Shown one piece after another: positions 1-6,102 of a DNA stretch of 6,102 nt (positions are counted from its first letter, which is position 1; each line of letters opens with the position of its first letter). The stretch is taken from the NCBI GenBank assembly GCA_009699165.1, contig WLOR01000082.1:1-6102 (forward strand), read 5' to 3'. Both the position numbers and the translations under genes were made by a program. Under the pieces are notes generated by a model, which did no database searches, was not told the origin of the DNA, and saw nothing but the letters and a program-made list of their open reading frames with translations. This DNA comes from Actinomycetota bacterium (GTDB lineage: Bacteria; Actinomycetota; Actinomycetes; Nanopelagicales; Nanopelagicaceae).

Positions 1-2622
1 AGGGCTGCGGATTTATTGGCAACTAACGAAGAGTTTCTCAACGCATCGTGGTCAAACGCTGCACACGGTGCGATTGCACCGATTCATGACGGCTCTGGGA
101 CGTATATGTCGTGGCCCGAACTCCACGATGCAATCGGCGCTAAGGATTTAAGAGTTAAGACATTGGCCCCATTCGGCAGTGATTTAGCCGATGAAACCGA
201 GTTTTTGGATTACCGGGCAATTGACCCCATGCGCGGAAATATAGATCGAACAGTGGCAGCTTTACGTGAAGCAGTAGATGCCCACTTCACAGTCGTTTTT
301 GCAACACATGGTCATGGAATGTTAGATCGCTACGCCGGGATTTTCAGAAACGCCGATTTGCCCGTGCACATAGTTGAAAAACTCGTTGCAACTCCAACAA
401 AGTCGAGTGTGCACTTAACAACCTCGGTTATTGCCCATGGCTTTGAGAGTGCGAGCGATCAGATTTTCTTTATGACCGAACGAGATTTAACGGGCAGTAA
501 AGGCAGTGTCAGAGATGGCGAACGTTTGCCATCAAAGCGCAAAGCTGCGATCGACCCTCTGGAACTTCGCGCTGGTGATTTCGTTGTTCACGAGCAGCAC
601 GGTATCGGTCGATATATCGAACTTGTGCAGCGCACGGTCGCGGGTGTAACTCGCGAATATCTAGTTATCGAATATGCATCGGCAAAACGTGGTCAACCCG
701 GAGATCGAATCTTCGTGCCGACCGATGCACTAGAACAAGTCAGTAAGTATGTTGGTGGCGAAGCACCAACCGTGCATCGAATCGGCAGCGGCGAGTGGCA
801 AAAGGCAAAGGGACGTGCCCGCAAAGCAGTTCGCCAAATTGCAGGTGAGTTAATCCGTTTATATGCCGCACGAACAAGCTCTCCTGGTTTTGCATTTTCA
901 CCTGATACACCGTGGCAACGTGAATTAGAAGACTCTTTTTCCTATATTGAAACCCCCGACCAACTATCGACGATTAATGATGTTAAGGCCGACATGGAGC
1001 GTCCATATCCAATGGATCGAATCATCTGCGGCGATGTTGGCTATGGCAAAACCGAGATTGCAATTCGCGCAGCTTTTAAAGCGGTGCAAGATGGCAAGCA
1101 AGTTGCTGTCTTAGTTCCAACCACACTGCTGGTTCAACAACACACAAAGACATTTACCGAACGCTATGCCGGCTTTCCGCTCAAGGTTGCAGGGCTTTCA
1201 CGATTTAGCACTGCTAAAGAAGGCAAAGAGATTATCGAGGGGCTATTAAAAGGCACTGTCGATGTCGTCATCGGAACACACAGAATCTTGTCTCAGGACG
1301 TTGTTTTCAAGGATTTAGGCTTAGTTATAGTCGATGAAGAGCAGCGCTTTGGTGTTGAACAAAAAGAGGCACTTAAGAAAATGCGGACCACCGTCGATGT
1401 CCTTGCGATGTCAGCGACACCGATTCCGCGAACGCTGGAAATGGCCGTGACTGGAATCCGCGAGATGTCGACGATAACCACGCCGCCTGAAGAGCGTCAT
1501 CCGATTTTGACATATGTAGGGCCAGCCGAAGAAGGTCAGATTACTGCAGCGATTCACCGCGAACTTTTGCGTGATGGTCAGATTTTTTATCTGCACAACC
1601 GAGTTGAGACAATCGATCAAGCGGCATCACGTCTGCAAGAGCTGGTACCCGAGGCACGTATCCGTGTTGCCCACGGTCAGATGAGCGAAGGTGCACTTGA
1701 AGATGTCATCCTTGGTTTTTGGAACCGGGATTTTGATGTCTTGGTTAGTACGACCATTGTCGAAAGTGGATTAGATATTCAAAATGCAAATACTTTAATT
1801 GTCGAACGTGCAGATCGCTTTGGATTATCACAGCTGCACCAACTTCGTGGACGAGTCGGCCGAGGCCGCGAACGCGCATATGCATATTTTCTCTATCCGC
1901 CAGATCAACCACTTTCTGAGCTCGCTCATGAGCGGTTAACAACAATCGCAGCTAACACGGATTTAGGCTCTGGCATGCGCGTTGCGCTAAAAGATCTTGA
2001 GATTCGTGGAGCAGGAAATCTTTTGGGCGGCGAACAGTCGGGGCACATTGCCGACGTTGGCTTTGATTTATACATGCGCATGGTCGGCGAAGCCGTTAAC
2101 GATTACAAGGCCGGAATTCTTCAGACCGAAGAAAAGGTCAGCGAGTGCAAAGTTGAGCTGCCGATCAATGCGCACTTATCGACCGAGTATGTTCCGGGAG
2201 AGCGTTTGAGACTTGATCTCTATCGCCGCTTAGCTGATGTAAAAAACAACGAAGATGTCGAATCTATTCGCGCCGAACTCTTAGATCGTTTCGGCGAGCT
2301 TCCAGTCGAAGCCGTTGCTCTCCTTGGTGTTGCATCACTTCGGGCACGCGCCAAAGCCGCCTCACTGACCGAGGTCGTCATCCAAGGAAAGTTCCTACGT
2401 TTGGCACCCTTAACATTGCCTGAGTCCAAACAGCTTCGACTATCGCGTGTGTATCCGGGCTCGCTCTATAAATCGGCGACGAGGACAGTATTAGTGGCGC
2501 TAAAACCAGCCGCATCATGGAATCCGTCAGAGAACGCCCCTGCCATGGTGGATACTTCTCTTCTGGCCTGGGTCGTTGAGGCCGTCAACCAACTGAGCGA
2601 ACCACCGAAAGCGAGTTCATAG
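1..2622 (+). CDS. mfd: Transcription-repair coupling factor Mfd, 5'-truncated by the window edge
   Basis: Mfd is a cytoplasmic DNA translocase that displaces stalled RNA polymerase and recruits UvrA for nucleotide excision repair. The frame is open from base 1, so the gene begins upstream; the TTG at 16 is not a real start. In order, I see the end of the UvrB-like module (1 to about 500), the CarD-like RNA-polymerase-interacting domain (about 553-800, with VVHEQHGIGRY), and translocase lobe 1 with Walker A GDVGYGKTE (1030-1056), DEEQRFG (from 1333) and MSATPIPRTL (from 1408). Lobe 2 has STTIVESGLDI (from 1747) and QLRGRVGRG (from 1840). The TRG motif IRGAGNLLGG starts at 2002, and the C-terminal TRCF domain at about 2155. 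Counting from the TTG codon, the Walker lysine, DEEQ aspartate and TRG arginine all sit 289 residues before E. coli K634, D729 and R953, as I recall them. So roughly 290 N-terminal residues are missing, including the UvrA-binding domain. The stop overlaps the next gene by one base. Confidence 0.97.
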   Translation, partial: RAADLLATNEEFLNASWSNAAHGAIAPIHDGSGTYMSWPELHDAIGAKDLRVKTLAPFGSDLADETEFLDYRAIDPMRGNIDRTVAALREAVDAHFTVVFATHGHGMLDRYAGIFRNADLPVHIVEKLVATPTKSSVHLTTSVIAHGFESASDQIFFMTERDLTGSKGSVRDGERLPSKRKAAIDPLELRAGDFVVHEQHGIGRYIELVQRTVAGVTREYLVIEYASAKRGQPGDRIFVPTDALEQVSKYVGGEAPTVHRIGSGEWQKAKGRARKAVRQIAGELIRLYAARTSSPGFAFSPDTPWQRELEDSFSYIETPDQLSTINDVKADMERPYPMDRIICGDVGYGKTEIAIRAAFKAVQDGKQVAVLVPTTLLVQQHTKTFTERYAGFPLKVAGLSRFSTAKEGKEIIEGLLKGTVDVVIGTHRILSQDVVFKDLGLVIVDEEQRFGVEQKEALKKMRTTVDVLAMSATPIPRTLEMAVTGIREMSTITTPPEERHPILTYVGPAEEGQITAAIHRELLRDGQIFYLHNRVETIDQAASRLQELVPEARIRVAHGQMSEGALEDVILGFWNRDFDVLVSTTIVESGLDIQNANTLIVERADRFGLSQLHQLRGRVGRGRERAYAYFLYPPDQPLSELAHERLTTIAANTDLGSGMRVALKDLEIRGAGNLLGGEQSGHIADVGFDLYMRMVGEAVNDYKAGILQTEEKVSECKVELPINAHLSTEYVPGERLRLDLYRRLADVKNNEDVESIRAELLDRFGELPVEAVALLGVASLRARAKAASLTEVVIQGKFLRLAPLTLPESKQLRLSRVYPGSLYKSATRTVLVALKPAASWNPSENAPAMVDTSLLAWVVEAVNQLSEPPKASS

Positions 2623-3227
2623 TGAAGAAGATCCTTGCCGTAATAACCGTAGCAACTGCACTCCTATTATCTGGATGCTCTCAAGTTGGCGCCGCTGCAA
2701 CAATCGGCGATACAAAGATCACTCAAGCAACGGTTCAGACAAGCATCGATTCAATCATCGCCGCTCGTGTTGGTGTTGATACTTCACAGATGCAGTTGGA
2801 AACTGGCGAAGCGCTAAATCGCGGACAACTTCGTTTTCACGTACTAACAACTTTATTGAAGGCAACTGGTCAGCAGTTAAAGCTCACAGTGACAAAAGCT
2901 GAAATCGATACACGTCGCGCAAGCATCATCGAACAAGTTGGTGGCGAAAGTGGATTGCCTAACGCTCTTGTTGGTGCAGGAATCGCATCGGAAGATTTAG
3001 ATACATATATTGAAGCGATGACATACTCTGACAAGCTTGGCCAAGCGCTAACAGCTAACGGTGTCGCATCAGCAGATCTTGGAACTGAGATTCAAAAGCT
3101 AATCGTTGCAAAGGCAAAAGAGCTTGGCGTCACCGTTAATCCACGTTATGGCAAGTGGGATGCATCGGTTGCCGACGTAGTTGCTAACGACTCTGCAAGT
3201 CCTGCAGTTACTCCAGCAACAAAGTAA
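2622..3227 (+). CDS. SurA N-terminal-domain-like lipoprotein
   Basis: This is a 201-residue exported lipoprotein, probably anchored to the outer face of the cytoplasmic membrane. It has a short lipoprotein signal: two lysines after the start, a hydrophobic stretch at about residues 4-16, and lipobox LLSGC with the lipidated cysteine at 19. Next comes an IGDTKITQATVQ segment (about 28-39), typical of the first strand and helix of SurA/PrsA-type chaperone N-domains, then a largely helical body. NPRYGKWD (173-180) is a motif I associate with actinobacterial SurA-like lipoproteins. The tail (about 181-201) is rich in Ala, Ser, Pro and Thr and probably disordered. No parvulin prolyl-isomerase domain follows, so any chaperone role would be isomerase-independent; this function is inferred. 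The GTG start is chosen because it shares its G with the mfd stop (TAGTG) and begins a proper signal peptide. Only a weak purine-rich stretch precedes it, so translation is probably coupled to mfd. Confidence 0.85.
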   Translation: MKKILAVITVATALLLSGCSQVGAAATIGDTKITQATVQTSIDSIIAARVGVDTSQMQLETGEALNRGQLRFHVLTTLLKATGQQLKLTVTKAEIDTRRASIIEQVGGESGLPNALVGAGIASEDLDTYIEAMTYSDKLGQALTANGVASADLGTEIQKLIVAKAKELGVTVNPRYGKWDASVADVVANDSASPAVTPATK

Positions 3228-3236
3228 ATTAAATCG

Positions 3237-3884
3237 ATGGAGGGTTCAGAGCTTGCGCGCCTTGCGCAAGTGATGGACCAACTCCGATCACCCGGGGGTT
3301 GTCCTTGGGATGGCGAACAAACGCACGAATCATTGCTTAAGTATTTACTCGAAGAGTCATACGAATTTGTCGATGCAGTGCACAGCGATAACCGAGTAGA
3401 TATGCGCGAAGAGCTTGGCGATGTCCTGCTTCAAGTGTATTTTCACGCCCGGATTGCCCAAGAGCATCCGACTGATCCATTCACAATCGAAGAGATAGCT
3501 AAAACAATTGCCGATAAGTTGGTTCGCCGCCACCCACATGTATTCGCAGGGGTTGAAGTAAATAGTTCAGAAGAAGTTGTACAAAACTGGGAGGCCCTAA
3601 AAAGGCAGGAAAAGGGGCGCACATCAGCCCTTGATGGAATCGCAATGGCGCAGCCTGCACTGCCACTAATTGAAAAGCTTTTACATCGGGCATCATCACA
3701 CGGTGTCAATGTCGATGCTCCGGACTCTGTCGACCTTGCTACAACTGCCGATGAAAGCGCAGTGGGGCAGGCCTTCTTGGCGGTGATCGCATGGGCACAA
3801 GCCAACGGCGTTGATGCAGAGTCCGCGCTACGCAAGCAGGCTCTGCTTTTGAGCCAACAGATAGCGGCCAACGAGGCACGGTAG
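3237..3884 (+). CDS. mazG: MazG-family NTP pyrophosphohydrolase with a degenerate C-terminal domain
   Basis: MazG hydrolyses nucleoside triphosphates to monophosphate and pyrophosphate in the cytoplasm, cleansing the pool of damaged nucleotides and, in E. coli, affecting ppGpp. The N-terminal domain is intact: LRSPGGCPWD (16-25), the Mg-binding EExxE at E39/E40/E43, ExxD at E59/D62, and the family segment DKLVRRHPHVF (93-103) followed by NWEALKRQEKGR (117-128). The protein has 215 residues against about 263 in E. coli. The C-terminal half keeps SALDGI and PALPLIEKLLHRA. The second EExxE segment is deleted, and the EEEMGD of E. coli aligns with DESAVGQ (172-178), which lacks the acidic ligands. 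One catalytic domain is therefore expected. The ATG lies 9 bases after the lipoprotein stop and has no Shine-Dalgarno; the GGAGGG just after it is too far from the next in-frame GTG/ATG (3270, 3273). It is probably cotranscribed with mfd. Confidence 0.93.
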   Translation: MEGSELARLAQVMDQLRSPGGCPWDGEQTHESLLKYLLEESYEFVDAVHSDNRVDMREELGDVLLQVYFHARIAQEHPTDPFTIEEIAKTIADKLVRRHPHVFAGVEVNSSEEVVQNWEALKRQEKGRTSALDGIAMAQPALPLIEKLLHRASSHGVNVDAPDSVDLATTADESAVGQAFLAVIAWAQANGVDAESALRKQALLLSQQIAANEAR

Positions 3885-3893
3885 GATTGCCTC
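3873..3893 (+). other. Inverted repeat across the mazG stop codon
   Basis: GAGGCA (3873-3878) and TGCCTC (3888-3893) form a perfect 6-bp stem with a 9-base loop containing the mazG TAG stop (3882-3884). No T-run follows, so it is not a canonical intrinsic terminator. It may protect the mRNA 3' end or give weak attenuation. Stems this short also arise by chance. Confidence 0.35.
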
Positions 3894-3902
3894 TATAAAC
3901 CT

Positions 3903-3915
3903 AGGCAAAATGCCT
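3903..3915 (+). other. Short hairpin with competing arms
   Basis: AGGCA (3903-3907) pairs with TGCCT (3911-3915) around a 3-base AAA loop. The same AGGCAA arm (3903-3908) can also pair with TTGCCT (3887-3892) upstream, so the arms of this hairpin and the one over the mazG stop are interchangeable. The stem is only 5 bp with no T-tract, so a terminator call is not supported. Confidence 0.3.
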
Positions 3916-3924
3916 CAGTAAAGG

Positions 3925-3960
3925 TTGTGCGATTTCAGCGTTGAGGTCTCACCCGCACAG
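3925..3960 (+). other. Possible stem-loop in the eno 5' leader
   Basis: TGTGCG (3926-3931) is perfectly complementary to CGCACA (3954-3959), and a U·G pair (3925/3960) could extend the stem to 7 bp. The 22-base loop contains a smaller GGT/ACC pairing (3945-3947 with 3951-3953). The element ends 17 bases before the eno ribosome binding site. It could influence eno mRNA stability or translation, but a stem of this size can occur by chance in a 100-base region. Confidence 0.3.
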
Positions 3961-3975
3961 ACATCATGTAAGTGA

Positions 3976-5268
<1,293 letters not shown>

Positions 5269-5280
5269 GTAGCGCGACCG

Positions 5281-5685
5281 ATGGCACGTCGACAACTTTC
5301 ATTTAGACGTCGACGTACATCGGGGCGTGCACTTGCGCTCTCAATAACCTTTTTTGTCTTAGCGCTGACTCTTGCCCCGCCCATAAAGCATTACTTCACG
5401 CAGCGCGCACAAATTAGTGCACTTAACGCTCAATTAGTCTCCGATCACAACGCCTTAGACCAGGCACGCAAGGAGCTATTGCTCTGGCAAGATCCTGAGT
5501 ACGTAAAGTCACAAGCGCGCGAACGCCTGCACTTTGTTATGCCAGGAGAGCGTCAATACATTGTTACTGATGGCACTTCATCATCTGATAACGCACCAAC
5601 CACAAAGGTCTCAACCGCACTTGTCGATGGTCAACCCTGGTACACCCGCTTGATCGCATCGATTAGCGAATCCGGTGACAAGTGA
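5281..5685 (+). CDS. FtsB/DivIC-family septum formation protein
   Basis: Proteins of this family are small bitopic membrane proteins that join FtsL and FtsQ (DivIB) in the divisome and help activate septal peptidoglycan synthesis. The 134 residues show a very basic cytoplasmic N-terminus (MARRQLSFRRRR), one membrane segment at about 17-35, and an external, probably coiled-coil helix (about 40-68, HYFTQRAQISALNAQ onward). The family hallmark WQDPEYVKSQARERLHFVMPGE spans 69-90. The tail (about 98-134) is variable, Ser/Thr-rich and probably flexible; it ends in a short WYTRLIASI segment of unknown role. Bacterial members range from about 100 residues (E. coli FtsB) to over 200 in mycobacteria. 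The ATG at 5281 lies 12 bases after the eno stop and has no clear Shine-Dalgarno, so coupling to eno is likely. Its end overlaps the next gene (GTGA). Whether to name it ftsB or divIC is a matter of convention. Confidence 0.92.
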   Translation: MARRQLSFRRRRTSGRALALSITFFVLALTLAPPIKHYFTQRAQISALNAQLVSDHNALDQARKELLLWQDPEYVKSQARERLHFVMPGERQYIVTDGTSSSDNAPTTKVSTALVDGQPWYTRLIASISESGDK

Positions 5686-6102
5686 AGGCTGTAACACAAA
5701 GCGATCTCGATTGTATTCAAAGCCAGTTAGGCCGCACTCCGCGAGATGTTCACGCAATCGCATATCGCTGTCCATGCGGTAAACCCGCAGTTGTTGAAAC
5801 CCCGCCACGTTTAGGCGACGGCACTCCGTTTCCAACTTTTTATTACGCAACCTGCCCACGATTAACCGCAGTGATTTCAACCCTTGAAACCACTGGATTA
5901 ATGGGGGATATGAACGAACGCCTAGCAACCGATGCCGAGCTCGCTGGCGCATATCACGCCGCCCATGATGATTACATCGCCGCCCGATCTGCTTTAGGTA
6001 TTGATGTTCCAGAAGTAGAAGATGTATCTGCCGGCGGAATGCCCACACGCGTTAAATGTTTGCACTCACTCGTCGCACATTCATTAGCTGCTGGCCCCGA
6101 TG
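5682..6102 (+). CDS. DUF501-family protein, 3'-truncated by the window edge
   Basis: This frame is open from a GTG at 5682 to the window end, giving 140 residues with the C-terminus missing. It matches the actinobacterial DUF501 family, whose function is unknown to me. Recognisable segments are YRCPCGKPAVVETPPRL (28-44), DGTPFPTFYYATCPRLTA (46-63), a helical stretch with ERLATDAELAGAYHAAHDDY (79-98), and SAGGMPTRVKCLHSLVAHSL (116-135). Cysteines 30, 32, 58 and 126 and histidines 128 and 133 lie in these conserved segments and could form a metal site; that is inference. No signal peptide or membrane segment is visible, so it is probably cytoplasmic. The GTG overlaps the ftsB stop by four bases (GTGA), indicating translational coupling. 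In relatives this gene usually sits between the FtsB-like gene and ppx/GppA exopolyphosphatase, which I would expect just beyond the window. Confidence 0.92.
   Translation, partial: MKAVTQSDLDCIQSQLGRTPRDVHAIAYRCPCGKPAVVETPPRLGDGTPFPTFYYATCPRLTAVISTLETTGLMGDMNERLATDAELAGAYHAAHDDYIAARSALGIDVPEVEDVSAGGMPTRVKCLHSLVAHSLAAGPD

Noticed and set aside
16..18. TTG at 16 as the start of mfd
   Set aside because: The frame is open to base 1, and comparison with E. coli Mfd motif positions shows roughly 290 residues missing upstream, so this is an internal leucine codon.
3443..3871. A 142-codon open frame on the - strand inside mazG
   Set aside because: It lies antisense to a clear MazG with catalytic motifs; its Ser/Ala-rich, low-complexity translation is typical of a shadow.
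3873..3915. Intrinsic terminator after mazG
   Set aside because: The stems are 5-6 bp, the upstream loop is large and no T-run follows, so it does not meet terminator criteria.
3941..3969. TTGAGG with TCATGT 17 bases later as an eno promoter
   Set aside because: The downstream hexamer matches the -10 consensus poorly, and no alternative spacing improves it.
5286..5316. ACGTCGAC repeated at 5286 and 5307, the second within the palindrome ACGTCGACGT
   Set aside because: Both copies encode arginine-rich codons in the basic N-terminus of the FtsB-like protein, which explains the repeat without an operator.
5611..6048. A 145-codon open frame on the - strand over the end of ftsB and DUF501
   Set aside because: Its translation resembles no family, and the + strand frames there match FtsB/DivIC and DUF501. 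It is a shadow frame.

Overview
This window looks like ordinary, gene-dense chromosome from an actinobacterium. The gene order mfd – lipoprotein – mazG – eno – ftsB/divIC – DUF501 is a conserved actinobacterial neighbourhood; from memory, Mycobacterium tuberculosis has mfd, mazG, lpqU, eno, an FtsB-like gene, a DUF501 gene and ppx2 in that order (Rv1020-Rv1026). Base composition appears near half G+C by eye, unusually low for the phylum. Genes overlap or sit only a few bases apart. Together this suggests a streamlined, lower-GC freshwater actinobacterium of the Nanopelagicales (acI) type, such as Planktophila or Nanopelagicus. That placement is inference, not a measured phylogeny.

All six genes lie on the + strand. 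Positions 1-2622 hold the 3' three-quarters of mfd, which couples repair to transcription. It overlaps by one base a small lipoprotein gene with a SurA-like N-domain (2622-3227). Nine bases later comes mazG (3237-3884), a house-cleaning NTP pyrophosphohydrolase whose second domain is shortened and has lost its catalytic residues. The only real intergenic gap follows (3885-3990). It holds several short inverted repeats and the strong ribosome binding site of eno.

Enolase (3991-5268) is complete with all expected active-site residues. The small membrane division protein FtsB/DivIC (5281-5685) follows after 12 bases. A translationally coupled DUF501 gene (5682 to the window end) is cut off by the window; in relatives ppx/GppA usually comes next.

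The layout suggests two transcription units: mfd-lipoprotein-mazG (repair and nucleotide-pool hygiene) and eno-ftsB-DUF501 (glycolysis, division and a conserved unknown). The second is probably driven from the 3885-3990 gap, although I could not identify a convincing promoter there. I saw no mobile element, CRISPR array, tRNA or rRNA. I also found no evidence of a novel multi-gene system. The best leads are the Cys/His cluster of DUF501, the degenerate second MazG domain, the PPIase-less lipoprotein and the structured eno leader.
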